A stretch of 64,000 bases of DNA. Origin: Sporosarcina sp. FSL W7-1349 (GTDB lineage: Bacteria > Bacillota > Bacilli > Bacillales_A > Planococcaceae). The DNA is taken from assembly GCF_038003045.1 (NCBI RefSeq), contig NZ_JBBOOK010000001.1:434001-498000 (forward strand). Direction: 5' to 3'. Shown in pieces: positions 24,108 through 35,286 of the stretch (position 1 is the stretch's first letter; each line of letters opens with the position of its first letter). The notes under the pieces are model-generated. The model was given only the letters and a program-made list of their open reading frames with translations, did no database searches and was not told where the DNA came from. Both the position numbers and the translations under genes were made by a program.

Positions 24108-25250
24108 ATGAACTCAATTTATTTAGACCATGCGGCCACAACTCCGGTCCATCCAAAAGTCGGGGCAGTGTATGTGGAAATGCTGGAAACTGCATTTGGC
24201 AATCCTTCCAGCATCCATGGCTACGGCCGGGAAGCGCGGAAACTGCTGGATGAATCGCGGAAAGTGTTAGCTGCTTCCATCCATGCTCAGCCTACCGAAA
24301 TCATATTCACTTCAGGTGGGACGGAAGCCGACAATATAGCGATTTTTGGGACGGCTGCCGTAATGAAAGAGGCGGGCAATCATATTATCACGACAACTGT
24401 CGAACATCCTGCCGTTTTGGAATCATGCAAACGATTGGAAGAACAAGGGTATGACGTCACCTATTTAGAGGTGAATGAAAAAGGGCAAATCGATGTGCGG
24501 CAAGTGCAGGAGGCATTGACAGACAAGACGATCTTGGTGTCAATCATGTTCGGGAATAACGAGGTGGGCACGATCCAACCGATCCGGGAAATCGGAGAGG
24601 TTTTGAAAAATCATCAAGCGATTTTTCATACCGATGCGGTCCAAGCTTATGGAATCGTACCACTCCATGTGGATGAACTGGGAGTCGATCTGTTATCCGT
24701 AACTGCTCATAAATTGAATGGTCCGAAAGGGATCGGTTTCCTCTATCAACGGAAAGGGCTGAAAACGGCCCCGCTCCTATTCGGGGGAGGACAGGAGAGG
24801 AAACGGAGGGCCGGCACGGAAAACCTACCGGCTGTTGCGGCTTTTGCGGAAGCCGTTTCCATTGCACAAGAGTCCATGGAAGACAACCGCAAGAAGTATG
24901 GGAACTACGCTCAGATCCTTAAAACGATCCTGGATGAAAAAGAAGTGGCGTATGAAGAGAATGCAGCCGAGGTAGATAAGCTGCCTCATATACTCAACAT
25001 TAGCTTTCCTGGAACAGATATCGAGTCATTGCTTGTAAACTTGGATATGGCCGGTATCGCGGTTTCCAGCGGTTCGGCTTGTTCTGCCGGCTCCTTGGAT
25101 CCGTCTCATGTATTGACGGCCATGTTCGGCGAAGGCTCCCCAAAATTACGCAATGCTGTCCGTTTCAGCTTCGGTTTGGGACTGGATGAGGAAGCGATAC
25201 GGGAAGCGGCTGTTAAAACGGCCGATATCGTAAACCGACTTGTGAAATGA
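24108..25250 (+). CDS. Cysteine desulfurase (NifS/IscS family, YrvO-like)
   Basis: This 380-residue PLP enzyme takes sulfur from cysteine as a persulfide. The PLP lysine is K202 (SVTAHKLNGPKG), the histidine motif is FHTDAVQAYG, and the catalytic C325 is in SSGSACSAGSLDPSHV. I chose ATG 24108, since AAGGAG is 8 nt upstream and the TTG at 24102 is too close. mnmA follows 22 nt later, so this enzyme most likely delivers sulfur to MnmA for tRNA 2-thiouridine, as shown for the Bacillus YrvO-MnmA pair. No iscU or suf genes are nearby. Confidence 0.94.
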   Translation: MNSIYLDHAATTPVHPKVGAVYVEMLETAFGNPSSIHGYGREARKLLDESRKVLAASIHAQPTEIIFTSGGTEADNIAIFGTAAVMKEAGNHIITTTVEHPAVLESCKRLEEQGYDVTYLEVNEKGQIDVRQVQEALTDKTILVSIMFGNNEVGTIQPIREIGEVLKNHQAIFHTDAVQAYGIVPLHVDELGVDLLSVTAHKLNGPKGIGFLYQRKGLKTAPLLFGGGQERKRRAGTENLPAVAAFAEAVSIAQESMEDNRKKYGNYAQILKTILDEKEVAYEENAAEVDKLPHILNISFPGTDIESLLVNLDMAGIAVSSGSACSAGSLDPSHVLTAMFGEGSPKLRNAVRFSFGLGLDEEAIREAAVKTADIVNRLVK

Positions 25251-25254
25251 ATGA

Positions 25255-26394
<1,140 letters not shown>

Positions 26395-26406
26395 GGGGAA
26401 TGCGTA

Positions 26407-27063
26407 ATGAAATACAATGAAATCGGGATCGCCGCCTTACAGGACGGTGAGCTGGAAAAAGCAGTGGAATCTTTCATGAAAGCAGTGGAGGAGCGACCTG
26501 AAGATCCGGTCGGCTATATCAACTTGGGCAATGTTTTTGCATCGCTCGGGGATATCGAAAAAGCCGAGCCGTTCTTCCAAAAAGCAATTACCTTGGACGA
26601 AGAGGCGGGGACCGCCTATTACGGGCTTGCAAACCTGTATTACAATGCGGAGCGATACGCCGAAGCAGCGACATTGTATGAGAAGGCGGTTCGCCAGGGC
26701 GTGGAGGACGCGGATGCGTACTTCATGCTCGGAAAAAGCTTGGAGCGCTCATCCAACGATAAATTGGCATTGCCTTATTTGCAAAGAGCGGCGGAACTGG
26801 CGCCGCGGGATTTGGAAATCCGATTATCCTATGGAATCCTTCTTGCGAAGCTGGAATTGTTTGTTGAAGCCGCAGATGAATTTCGTTTCGTTCTGGAACT
26901 GGACGAGGAAAATGCAGATGCTCATTACAATTTAGGCATTGTCTATGCCGTCTCGACGAATCGGAAAGAGGATGCGCTCCGTCATCTGGAACAAGCCTTT
27001 ACAATCGAACCGGACCATATGGAAGCGCGAAATATTTTTAACATGATTCAGCAAAACCAATAG
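26407..27063 (+). CDS. TPR repeat protein (YrrB-like)
   Basis: This 218-residue soluble protein is made almost wholly of about six 34-residue tetratricopeptide repeats. The hallmark pattern is visible in YINLGNVFASLGDIEKAEPFFQKAI, then AYYGLANLYYNAERYAEAATLYEKAV and DAHYNLGIVY. It is probably a protein-binding scaffold. YrrB in Bacillus occupies the same site between mnmA and recD2, but its partners are not established. It starts 12 nt after mnmA and is likely co-transcribed with it. Confidence 0.88.
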   Translation: MKYNEIGIAALQDGELEKAVESFMKAVEERPEDPVGYINLGNVFASLGDIEKAEPFFQKAITLDEEAGTAYYGLANLYYNAERYAEAATLYEKAVRQGVEDADAYFMLGKSLERSSNDKLALPYLQRAAELAPRDLEIRLSYGILLAKLELFVEAADEFRFVLELDEENADAHYNLGIVYAVSTNRKEDALRHLEQAFTIEPDHMEARNIFNMIQQNQ

Positions 27064-27090
27064 TGCATCTGATGCTGGGGCGTTCTATAC

Positions 27091-27158
27091 AGGATGTCTT
27101 AATTTCTGCGAATTGCGTAGAAATACGGCAAATCGAACCACTCGCAGTTCGCTTAGCT
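27091..27158 (+). repeat. Isolated core fragment of the 301-bp repeat
   Basis: The stretch from AGGATGTCTTAATTTCTGCG to GCAGTTCGCTTAG matches the internal module of copies A-C (for example 19955-20008). It keeps both inner hairpins but none of the flanks or terminal repeats. It ends about 10 nt before the recD2 ribosome binding site. Confidence 0.75.
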
Positions 27159-27180
27159 GAAGTGTAAGAAAGGAGGGAAG

Positions 27181-29598
27181 ATGGAGATGAGTGGAGAGAC
27201 GGAGGAAATCTTCTTGAGGGGGCGCCCGGTCGTCACCATCTTCCATAATCCCGATAACCTATTCACGATCCTGAAACTGAAAGTCCGTGAAACGAATTGC
27301 GGTTATTCTGAGAAAGAGATCATCGTGAAAGGGAACTTCCCACAATTGAATGAGGATGAAGAATACCGTTTCACAGGCGGGCTCGTCACTCATCCATCCT
27401 ACGGCTTGCAATTTGACGTCTGGACCTTCGAGAAGGAGATGCCGTCCACCGAGACCGGCCTGATCCATTACTTATCGGGCGATCTTTTTCCGGGCATCGG
27501 ATTGAAGACGGCGGATACAATCGTGAAGAAACTGGGCAAAGACGCCATCAAGAAAATCATGAACGATCCGTCTGTCCTCGACACGATTCCCCGTCTATCG
27601 GACGAGCGGAAAGAGACGCTGGTGACAGTATTGCAACAGAATATGGGGATGGAACGGACGATCATTCAGTTGAATGAATGGGGTTTCGGACCCCAGATCA
27701 GCATGCGGATCTATCAGACATACCGGGAAGAGTCCATCGAATTGTTAAATGAAAATCCATATCGCCTGATCGAGGAAGTGGAAGGCGTCGGTTTCCAACG
27801 GGCGGATGAGCTCGGAAAAAATCTCGGAATTACAGGTGCTCATCCTTCCAGGGTCAAAGCGGCGATCCTCCATTCAATGAACCAATCTGTGCAAGCGGCG
27901 GGCCATGTCTATTTGGAGGCGAAAGAGGTTTTACCCGACGTCAAACGCATCTTGGAAATGAGCCAGCCGATCGATATCCCGTTCAAAACGATCTCACAAG
28001 CGATCATCGAGCTTGTAGAGGAAAGCAAATTGTCTGCGGAAGGCAGGAAATTGTATATTCCCTCCCTTTACTTCTCCGAGCTCGGCATCGCATCGAAAAT
28101 GGCCCGTATCATGGAAAATGAGGTGGCGGACCAATTCCCAGCTTCCGAGATCAGGAAAGCTGTCGGAGAAGTCGAAGAACGTCTCGGGGTCAATTATGCA
28201 GAAACGCAAGTGTCGGCGATTGAGACGGCTCTTCATTCTCCCGTGATGATCTTGACGGGCGGACCGGGGACCGGGAAGACGACGGTCATCCGAGGTCTTG
28301 TTGAAGTGTACGCGGAACTGCACGGGCTTTCATTGGACCCGAAAGAGTATGCGAAAAAGAAGGAGCCCTTCCCGATCGTGCTGGCGGCTCCGACTGGACG
28401 GGCGGCGAAAAGGATGTCCGAATCGACCGGTCTGCCTGCCATGACGATCCACCGGCTGCTCGGTTTCACCGGGCAGGAGAAGGAAGAAGAAGTGGAGCGG
28501 GAGGTGGAAGGCCGCCTGATCATCATCGATGAAATGTCGATGGTCGATACGTGGCTGGCCCACCAACTGTTAAAGGCGTTGCCGGATGATGTCCAATTGC
28601 TGTTTGTCGGGGACCAAGATCAGTTGCCGCCCGTAGGCCCAGGTCAAGTGCTTCGGGATTTATTGGAGTCCGGCAAAGTCCCTGTCGTGGAATTGACGGA
28701 GATCTATCGGCAAAGCGCAGGGTCGACTATTATCGAAATGGCTCATATGATCAAACGTTCCGAATGGTCCGGAGATATTGCTGCGAAGACATCCGATCGT
28801 TCGTTCATCAAAGCGGATAGCGAACGGATTTTGGAAGTCGTCGAGCAGGTCATTTCCAACGCCCTATCAAAAGGGCATGCAATCAAGGATATACAAGTTC
28901 TAGCCCCGATGTACAAAGGCCCCGCCGGCATCGACGGCTTGAATAAAATGATACAGGAAATGGTCAATCCTCCCGCTCCCGACCGGAAAGAGGTCGTGTT
29001 TGGAGACGCGGTCTACCGGGTCGGGGATAAGGTCCTTCAACTGGTCAACCAACCGGAGAGCAATGTGTTCAATGGTGATATGGGTGAAGTGATCGCCATC
29101 ATCAAAGCGAAAGAAACGATCGATAAAAAAGAGCTGCTCGTCGTCTCCTATGATGGGATCGAGGTGACGTACGAGCGGAGCGACCTGACCCAGATCACCC
29201 TTGCCTATTGCTGTTCCATCCATAAATCGCAAGGCAGCGAATTTCCAATCGTCATTATGCCGGTCGTCCGCAGCCATCGTAAAATGCTTCGCAGGAACCT
29301 GTTATACACAGGCATCACCCGTGCTAAGAATTTCTTGATCCTCTGCGGGGAGCCGGAAGAATTCAAGATGGGAATCTTCCGTACAGATGAAATGCAGCGG
29401 CAAACGACACTCAAGGAAAGGCTGAATGGGGATTCGGTTATCGAACAGGAGACCGAGCAGCTAGATGCGGAGCCGAAAGCCGAAGAAGCGGATATGTCAG
29501 AACCGAAGGAATATAAGCTTACCGCTGAAAACTTCATCTCCATCGACCCGATGATCGGCATGCAAGGCATCACGCCTTATGCTTTCCTTGAAGAGTAA
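27181..29598 (+). CDS. recD2: RecD2-type 5'-3' DNA helicase
   Basis: This 805-residue superfamily 1B helicase is the RecBC-independent RecD2 (YrrC) that acts in repair and fork maintenance. An N-terminal OB-like domain and tandem helix-hairpin-helix segments (for example PYRLIEEVEGVGFQRADELG) precede the motor. Walker A is TGGPGTGKTT (359-368), Walker B is IIDEMSMVD, motif V/VI is IHKSQGSEFP then LLYTGITRAK, and a short acidic tail follows. ATG 27181 is used; ATG 27187 fits the AAGGAGG spacing about as well. It is separated from the TPR gene by a repeat fragment. Confidence 0.95.
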   Translation: MEMSGETEEIFLRGRPVVTIFHNPDNLFTILKLKVRETNCGYSEKEIIVKGNFPQLNEDEEYRFTGGLVTHPSYGLQFDVWTFEKEMPSTETGLIHYLSGDLFPGIGLKTADTIVKKLGKDAIKKIMNDPSVLDTIPRLSDERKETLVTVLQQNMGMERTIIQLNEWGFGPQISMRIYQTYREESIELLNENPYRLIEEVEGVGFQRADELGKNLGITGAHPSRVKAAILHSMNQSVQAAGHVYLEAKEVLPDVKRILEMSQPIDIPFKTISQAIIELVEESKLSAEGRKLYIPSLYFSELGIASKMARIMENEVADQFPASEIRKAVGEVEERLGVNYAETQVSAIETALHSPVMILTGGPGTGKTTVIRGLVEVYAELHGLSLDPKEYAKKKEPFPIVLAAPTGRAAKRMSESTGLPAMTIHRLLGFTGQEKEEEVEREVEGRLIIIDEMSMVDTWLAHQLLKALPDDVQLLFVGDQDQLPPVGPGQVLRDLLESGKVPVVELTEIYRQSAGSTIIEMAHMIKRSEWSGDIAAKTSDRSFIKADSERILEVVEQVISNALSKGHAIKDIQVLAPMYKGPAGIDGLNKMIQEMVNPPAPDRKEVVFGDAVYRVGDKVLQLVNQPESNVFNGDMGEVIAIIKAKETIDKKELLVVSYDGIEVTYERSDLTQITLAYCCSIHKSQGSEFPIVIMPVVRSHRKMLRRNLLYTGITRAKNFLILCGEPEEFKMGIFRTDEMQRQTTLKERLNGDSVIEQETEQLDAEPKAEEADMSEPKEYKLTAENFISIDPMIGMQGITPYAFLEE

Positions 29599-29611
29599 GG
29601 TCATTCGTGGA

Positions 29612-29640
29612 TTGACATCACGCTCAAACTTATCTATAAT
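29612..29640 (+). promoter_or_regulatory. Consensus sigma-A promoter of alaS
   Basis: TTGACA (29612-29617), a 17-nt spacer and TATAAT (29635-29640) are a perfect match to consensus, ahead of the T-box leader. Confidence 0.92.
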
Positions 29641-29659
29641 CCAGATATTCATAAGAAAT

Positions 29660-29887
29660 TCGATGACGGAGAAAGTACGCATGCTTTGGCTTGTGCAGAA
29701 AGAGGCCCCTAGGCTGGAAGGGCTTCCTTGCCGATATGACGGAAAGCTACTCCTGAGTGCAGCTCATCCCTGCCGTTTCGCCGCGTTAAGGCTTCCAAAG
29801 AGATCGGCGATAATATCTTTGCCGATAAGTAGGGTGGTACCGCGAGATGAAAATCCTCGCCCCTTGTATACGAGGGGGAGGATTTTT
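29660..29887 (+). ncRNA. T-box leader of alaS (alanine)
   Basis: The T-box AGGGTGGTACCGCG is at 29831-29844, with T in the discriminator-pairing position (A73). The specifier loop GGAAA-GCT-A puts the alanine codon GCT at 29746-29748. AGTA (29674-29677) is on the 5' side. The terminator stem ATCCTC/GAGGAT with T7 ends at about 29887. Confidence 0.95.
29852..29887 (+). terminator. T-box regulated terminator (alaS)
   Basis: AATCCTCGCCCC and GGGGGAGGATT form a strong stem followed by T7. Confidence 0.9.
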
Positions 29888-29937
29888 TTATTGCCGAAAA
29901 ATCGTTCTACAATATTCATAAATTGGAGGGTTACAAA

Positions 29938-32571
29938 ATGAAAAACTTCACATCTGCAGAAATACGCAATCTTTTCTTGGAATACTTCAAGCAGCATGGG
30001 CATAGTGTAGAGCCATCCGCACCGCTTGTCCCAATCGACGATCCGTCTTTGCTGTGGATCAATAGCGGTGTCGCGACTTTGAAAAAGTATTTTGATGGAC
30101 GAGTCATCCCGGACAATCCACGGATCGTCAATGCCCAAAAATCGATCCGGACAAATGATATCGAGAACGTTGGAAAAACGGCACGGCACCATACGTTCTT
30201 TGAGATGCTCGGGAATTTTTCCATCGGGGACTATTTCAAGGAAGAAGCTATCATCCGTGCATGGGATTTCTTGACAAACGAAAAATGGATCGGCTTTGAC
30301 CCGGAACTGCTATCGGTTACCGTCCATCCGGAAGATGAAGAGGCCTATGCGATTTGGCGCGATCAAATCGGCATTCCGGAAGAACGCATCATCCGCTTGG
30401 AAGGGAACTTCTGGGACATCGGGGAAGGCCCGAGTGGACCGAACTCTGAGATTTTCTACGACCGGGGCCCATCCTATGGGGATGATTTTTCCGATCCGGA
30501 ACTATATCCGGGCGGGGAGAATGAGCGTTATCTGGAAATCTGGAACCTCGTCTTCTCAGAATTCAACCATAATCCTGATCATACGTACACGCCGCTTCCG
30601 AAGAAGAACATCGATACAGGAATGGGGCTGGAGCGGATCGTATCGGTCATTCAAGACGTGCCGACGAATTTTGACACGGACCTGTTCATGCCGATCATGT
30701 ATGCCATCGAAAAGACATCCGGCGTGAAGTACGGAGAGAATCAAGAGAAGGATACGGCGTTCAAAGTGATTGCCGACCATATTCGCACCGTGGCTTTCGC
30801 GATCGGTGACGGAGCTTTGCCGTCCAATGAAGGGCGCGGCTATGTCCTCCGCAGATTGTTGCGCCGGGCAGTCCGCTTTGCTAAGCAGCTGGGAATCGAA
30901 AAACCGTTCATGTATAATCTTGTGCCGGTCGTCGGCGAGATCATGGACGATTTTTATCCGGATGTGAAAGAGAAACAAGAATTCATTATGAAAGTCATTA
31001 AAAACGAGGAAGACCGTTTCCATGAAACATTGACGGAAGGAATGGCCATCCTCTCGGGTGTCATCGAAAAATCAAAAGCGAACGGTACATCCATCGTTCC
31101 TGGAGCGGATGCGTTCCGCCTCTACGACACATATGGCTTCCCGTTCGAATTGACGGAGGAATTTGCAGAAGAAGCAGGGGTGACTGTCGACCGGGAAGGC
31201 TTCGAGACTGAGATGGAGAACCAGCGGAACCGCGCACGTGCCGCCCGCCAAGATGTCGATTCGATGCACGTCCAATCCGGTGTGCTCGGGGAAATCCACG
31301 AGTCCAGTGAATTCATCGGATATGATCAACTGTCCTGCGAAGCAACCGTGCTTGTGCTCTTGCAGGATGGTAACACCGCCGATCAGGCAGCTGAAGGGGC
31401 GGAAGTCCAATTCATACTGGATCGGACACCATTCTATGCGGAAAGCGGCGGCCAGGTGGCGGACAAGGGAACTGTTGTCGGTGAAACGTTCGTAGCCGAT
31501 GTCAAAGACGTCCAAAAAGCACCGAATGGCCAAAACCTGCATACTGCTGTCATCCGTTCCGGTGAAATGACGGCAGGGGTAGCAGTCCGGGCGGAAGTCG
31601 ATGAACAGGCTAGGAAGCTGATCATCCGCAACCATACTGCGACGCATTTGCTCCATAAAGCGTTGAAAGAAGCGCTCGGGGAGCATGTCAATCAGGCAGG
31701 TTCTTATGTTGGCCCGGATCGGCTCCGTTTCGACTTCTCCCATTTCGGACAAGTGACGAAAGAAGAACTTGAGAAAATCGAACAGATGGTCAACGAAAAG
31801 ATTTGGGATGACATCCATGTCGATATTTCTCAAAAACCGATTGACGAAGCGAAAAAAATGGGCGCAATGGCATTATTCGGAGAGAAATACGGGGCGGTCG
31901 TCCGCGTCGTGACAGTCGGCGATTATTCCCTCGAACTTTGTGGAGGCTGCCACGTACCTTCCACAGGTTTCATCGGCCTGTTCAAGATCGTTTCTGAAGG
32001 GGGAATCGGTGCAGGGACACGCCGGATCGAAGCGGTCACTGGTCAACAGGCATACCGTTCATTCAAGGAAGAGGAAGCGAAGTTGAACGAGGCGGCAGTT
32101 CTATTGAAAACGAATCCGAAAGACATCCTGACAAAGATCGGCACCGTCCTATCCGACATGAAAGACTTGCAGCGTGAAAACGAATCGCTGTCCGCCAAAC
32201 TCGGCAATAGCCAGCTGGATGATGTGTTGGCAACGGCCCAGCAAGTCGGAGAAGTCACCGTCATTGCGAGCCGTGTCGATGTCAAAGACAATAATGGTCT
32301 GCGTCAAATGATGGATGAAATGAAACAGAAAGTGAAGTCGGGCGTCATCGTCCTAGGGGCGGCGGCAGACGGAAAAGTGATGCTCATTGCCGGGGTGACA
32401 GAAGATTTGAAATCCGGGAACTATCATGCTGGTAAACTCGTCAATCATGTAGCGGCACAATGTGACGGCAAAGGCGGAGGCCGGCCGGATATGGCGATGG
32501 CAGGAGCGAAAGATGTTTCCAAGCTTGATGCTGCTCTCCAATCCGTGTATGATTATGTCAAATCCGTTTAA
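29938..32571 (+). CDS. alaS: Alanyl-tRNA synthetase
   Basis: This 877-residue class II enzyme charges tRNA-Ala and edits Ser- and Gly-tRNA-Ala. It has an N-terminal catalytic domain ([15 protein letters not shown] as motif 2 region), a tRNA-binding domain, and an editing domain with zinc ligands H566/H570 (HTATH) and C668/H672 (CGGCH). A C-terminal C-Ala domain ends in a [13 protein letters not shown] motif. I chose ATG 29938 because GGAGGG lies 8 nt upstream; the TTG at 29923 includes that site. Expression is controlled by the T-box. Confidence 0.97.
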   Translation: MKNFTSAEIRNLFLEYFKQHGHSVEPSAPLVPIDDPSLLWINSGVATLKKYFDGRVIPDNPRIVNAQKSIRTNDIENVGKTARHHTFFEMLGNFSIGDYFKEEAIIRAWDFLTNEKWIGFDPELLSVTVHPEDEEAYAIWRDQIGIPEERIIRLEGNFWDIGEGPSGPNSEIFYDRGPSYGDDFSDPELYPGGENERYLEIWNLVFSEFNHNPDHTYTPLPKKNIDTGMGLERIVSVIQDVPTNFDTDLFMPIMYAIEKTSGVKYGENQEKDTAFKVIADHIRTVAFAIGDGALPSNEGRGYVLRRLLRRAVRFAKQLGIEKPFMYNLVPVVGEIMDDFYPDVKEKQEFIMKVIKNEEDRFHETLTEGMAILSGVIEKSKANGTSIVPGADAFRLYDTYGFPFELTEEFAEEAGVTVDREGFETEMENQRNRARAARQDVDSMHVQSGVLGEIHESSEFIGYDQLSCEATVLVLLQDGNTADQAAEGAEVQFILDRTPFYAESGGQVADKGTVVGETFVADVKDVQKAPNGQNLHTAVIRSGEMTAGVAVRAEVDEQARKLIIRNHTATHLLHKALKEALGEHVNQAGSYVGPDRLRFDFSHFGQVTKEELEKIEQMVNEKIWDDIHVDISQKPIDEAKKMGAMALFGEKYGAVVRVVTVGDYSLELCGGCHVPSTGFIGLFKIVSEGGIGAGTRRIEAVTGQQAYRSFKEEEAKLNEAAVLLKTNPKDILTKIGTVLSDMKDLQRENESLSAKLGNSQLDDVLATAQQVGEVTVIASRVDVKDNNGLRQMMDEMKQKVKSGVIVLGAAADGKVMLIAGVTEDLKSGNYHAGKLVNHVAAQCDGKGGGRPDMAMAGAKDVSKLDAALQSVYDYVKSV

Positions 32572-32631
32572 CGGGAATGAAAGATTGGGTATACTAAATC
32601 AGATGGCCTGAAAGTGGGGTGGGTATCGAAC

Positions 32632-32904
32632 ATGGATTCATACGACAAAACGATGAAGTTCAACTTTCCAGAAGAGTCGATGAAGGATGAGGTCAAAGAA
32701 GTGATGCTCCATGTGTATAAGGCACTGGATGACAAAGGGTACAATCCGATCAACCAGATAGTCGGCTATCTACTGTCGGGCGATCCGGCCTATATCCCCC
32801 GGCATGAAGAAGCGCGCAACAAAATTCGGAAGCTGGAGCGGGATGAGATTCTCGAGGAACTCGTCAAGTTTTATATCCGTGAAAACGGAGGGACGTCGGA
32901 TTGA
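32632..32904 (+). CDS. ireB: IreB-family regulatory phosphoprotein (YrzL-like)
   Basis: This 90-residue small helical protein belongs to the IreB/UPF0297 family. Enterococcal IreB is phosphorylated by the PASTA kinase IreK and lowers cephalosporin resistance. The conserved core [22 protein letters not shown] is complete, with a DKTMKFNF start. I chose ATG 32632. It overlaps the ruvX TTG start by 4 nt (TTGA), so the two are translationally coupled. The order alaS-yrzL-ruvX-yrzB is standard. The phosphorylation role is inferred from the family. Confidence 0.93.
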   Translation: MDSYDKTMKFNFPEESMKDEVKEVMLHVYKALDDKGYNPINQIVGYLLSGDPAYIPRHEEARNKIRKLERDEILEELVKFYIRENGGTSD

Positions 32905-33317
32905 GGACAATGGGATTGGATGTCGGGACCAAAACGGTCGGCATTGCGATCAGTGATGCTTTGGGATGGACAGCCCAAGGGGTCGAGACGATGAAGATCG
33001 ATGAAAATGCCGGCCAGTTCGGCATGGAAAGAATTGAACAACTCGTTTCCGAATATGGCGTAAACGAATTCGTTGTTGGTTACCCTAAAAACATGAATAA
33101 TACAATCGGCCCCCGCGGCGAAGCATGTGAAAACTACGCCCGCTTGCTGGAAGAAAAGTTTGGACTCCCCGTAAAGCTATGGGATGAACGCCTATCGACG
33201 ATGGCAGCGGAACGGATGTTGATCGAAGCGGATGTCAGCCGGAAAAAAAGGAAGACGGTCATTGATAAGATGGCAGCTGTCCTAATTTTGCAAGGATATC
33301 TTGACTCAAAAAATTGA
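32901..33317 (+). CDS. ruvX: YqgF/RuvX Holliday-junction resolvase-like protein
   Basis: This 138-residue RNase H-fold nuclease of the YqgF family is linked to 16S rRNA pre-processing and proposed as a junction resolvase. The conserved [16 protein letters not shown], the VGYPKNMNN strand and the [14 protein letters not shown] motif with its acidic residue are all present. TTG 32901 follows GGAGGG by 7-8 nt and overlaps the ireB stop. The ATG at 32910 is an alternative. Confidence 0.93.
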   Translation: MRTMGLDVGTKTVGIAISDALGWTAQGVETMKIDENAGQFGMERIEQLVSEYGVNEFVVGYPKNMNNTIGPRGEACENYARLLEEKFGLPVKLWDERLSTMAAERMLIEADVSRKKRKTVIDKMAAVLILQGYLDSKN

Positions 33318-33330
33318 AGAGGTGAGCGAA

Positions 33331-33618
33331 TTGGATCATGGACAAGAAACGATGACCATCGTGGACGAGCAAGGAAATGAACATGTCTGCGAAGTGATTT
33401 TTACATTCGAATCAGAAGAATATGGAAAATCTTACGTCCTATATCACGTGCTGGGAGAGGAAGAATCAGAAGACGGGGACATTGAAATCCACGCATCTGC
33501 TTTCATCCCGACGGAAGACGGCGAAGATGGCGAGTTATTCCCAATTGAAAACGACGAGGAATGGGAAATGGTCGAAGAAATGCTGAACACGTTCCTTGCT
33601 GAAGAGGAAGAAGAGTGA
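33331..33618 (+). CDS. DUF1292 protein (YrzB-like)
   Basis: This 95-residue acidic protein has the DUF1292 core ([18 protein letters not shown], then [10 protein letters not shown]) and an acidic tail ending EEEEE. The function is unknown. I chose TTG 33331 because AGAGGTGAG precedes it and the protein then begins [14 protein letters not shown] like Bacillus YrzB. An in-frame TTG at 33301 inside ruvX is unlikely. It is the last gene of the ireB-ruvX-yrzB operon and is followed by a terminator. Confidence 0.9.
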   Translation: MDHGQETMTIVDEQGNEHVCEVIFTFESEEYGKSYVLYHVLGEEESEDGDIEIHASAFIPTEDGEDGELFPIENDEEWEMVEEMLNTFLAEEEEE

Positions 33619-33632
33619 TCCATATGCGCTCG

Positions 33633-33664
33633 GACGGGACGGTAACCACCGCCCCGTCTTTTCT
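33633..33664 (+). terminator. Terminator after yrzB
   Basis: GACGGG (33633-33638) pairs with CCCGTC (33653-33658), with an inner GGT/ACC pair and a T-rich end. Confidence 0.8.
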
Positions 33665-33755
33665 TCGTCGTTAGGAAATGATTAGAACAACCTGCTATTA
33701 GAAAATAGAGAGTTATGTAGAACGATCAAATGATTTGTTGATTAGAAACGCTGCA

Positions 33756-34056
33756 GCTGCTTGGAGTGTAAGGCGGCGACTCCTGCGGGGTGAAGCGCGA
33801 ATGGTGAGACCCCGCAGGAAAAGCCGTTACGAAGAACGGCTTTTGCGCCAAAAAGCGAAGCGTTTGGCAGCAGCTTTTTACTCCGAAAGAATGTAGCGTT
33901 GGCAATGCTGGATGCCTTAATTTCTGCAAAGTGCTCAGAAATACAGCCAATCGAACCCTTCGCTGTTCGATTGGCTCACCCGCGCCCGGCGTAAAGCGTC
34001 CGCCTGCTCCTGTCGCTACGCTTTCGTCGCAAACAAAATTTGAAACGGAAAGCAGC
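33756..34056 (+). repeat. 301-bp intergenic repeat, full copy B
   Basis: The ends are GCTGCTT (33756-33762) and AAGCAGC (34050-34056), a compensating change in both arms relative to copy A (GTTGCTT/AAGCAAC). The order of the internal hairpins is the same as copy A, and the length is exactly equal. It lies between the yrzB terminator and mltG; 33665-33755 and 34057-34125 show nothing else. Confidence 0.9.
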
Positions 34057-34125
34057 GGGCTGTTGGTTGAAACCGTTTCTAGAGTTCGTTTTATATAGTT
34101 CTGCAAATGAAAGAGGTGAGCCTGT

Positions 34126-35250
34126 ATGGAAAATGGATCGAAAAAAGATGTCATGTTGGAGCGGATGAGAGAAAAGAAGAAAGAAGTGAGAGTCGTCAGG
34201 AAAATTGTCTTTATCATTACATCCATTCTTCTTTTCATCGGTTTGGTCGGCGGCTTTTTCGGATACCGTTATATCAAGGGGGCGCTTCAACCCGTTGATC
34301 CGGATTCGGAAGAAGTGATCGAAGTCGTCATCCCGATTGGTTCCGGCGTCGACACGATTGCAACCGAACTTCAGAAAAAAGGAATCATCAAAAATGCCAA
34401 GCTCTTCAAGTATTATGCAAAATTCAACAATGAATCCCAGTTCCAGGCAGGTACATACGGATTGACGAAAGCGATGACACCGGATGAATTAATCCGCAGC
34501 TTGAAAACCGGTAAAGTCTATCGGACACCTGTGTTCGCAATGACAGTGCCCGAGGGATTGACCGTCCAGCAAATTGCTGGCATCGTGGAGAAAAAGGCGG
34601 GCATACCGGCGGATGAATTCCTGACCTACATAAATGCGGAGTCCACTATCCATCGGTTGATGGCCAAGTATCCGCAAGTGTTGACGGAGGAAATCCAAGG
34701 GGAGCAGATCAAATATCCTTTGGAAGGCTATCTCTTCCCTGCAACCTATCCGTTTTACGAGGAAGATCCTTCAATTGAAACGATCGTCGATGCGATGGTC
34801 CAGGCCACCGCCGCGAATGTGACCCCTTATTACGATTATTTGGAGACAGAAGGGAAGTCGGTTCATTGGCTGCTGACGTTCGCTTCCTTGCTAGAGAAGG
34901 AAGCCACTGCCCAATCGGACCGTGAAACGATTGCGAGTGTATTTTATAACCGGATGGAAATCGAAATGCCGTTGCAAACGGACCCGACTGTGCTATATTC
35001 GCTTGGGGAGCATAAGGACCGGGTGCTCTATGCCGACTTGGAAATTGATGACCCGTACAATACGTATAAACATAAAGGGTTGCCTCCAGGCCCGATTGCG
35101 GGTGCGGGCAAGGCGTCCATCGAAGCGGTGATTGACCCTTCCACTACGGATTATTTATACTTCTTGGCGGATAAGAACGGAACGAATCATTTCACCAAAT
35201 CATACGAGGAACACTTGAAAAATCGGGACCTCTATCTTTCGGGTGACTGA
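34126..35250 (+). CDS. mltG: Endolytic murein transglycosylase MltG (YrrL-like)
   Basis: This 374-residue membrane-anchored enzyme cuts nascent glycan strands and sets their length. A charged cytoplasmic N-terminus is followed by one membrane helix (about 24-46), a LysM-like region (EVVIPIGSGVDTIATELQKKGII), and the YceG domain. The catalytic glutamate is E257 in SLLEKEA, with LQTDPTVLYSLG and GLPPGPIAGAGKASIEA downstream. The ATG follows AAAGAGGTGAG. The stop directly abuts the next frame, and trmR follows closely. Confidence 0.94.
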   Translation: MENGSKKDVMLERMREKKKEVRVVRKIVFIITSILLFIGLVGGFFGYRYIKGALQPVDPDSEEVIEVVIPIGSGVDTIATELQKKGIIKNAKLFKYYAKFNNESQFQAGTYGLTKAMTPDELIRSLKTGKVYRTPVFAMTVPEGLTVQQIAGIVEKKAGIPADEFLTYINAESTIHRLMAKYPQVLTEEIQGEQIKYPLEGYLFPATYPFYEEDPSIETIVDAMVQATAANVTPYYDYLETEGKSVHWLLTFASLLEKEATAQSDRETIASVFYNRMEIEMPLQTDPTVLYSLGEHKDRVLYADLEIDDPYNTYKHKGLPPGPIAGAGKASIEAVIDPSTTDYLYFLADKNGTNHFTKSYEEHLKNRDLYLSGD

Positions 35251-35286
35251 TTGCCCAAGAAACGCATGAGGATTGGAGGGGACATA

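Noticed and set aside
33726..34238. 170-codon minus-strand frame over repeat copy B and the mltG start
   Set aside because: It is repeat-derived and overlaps the well-supported mltG N-terminus. A matching frame occurs in copy A (19788-20117).
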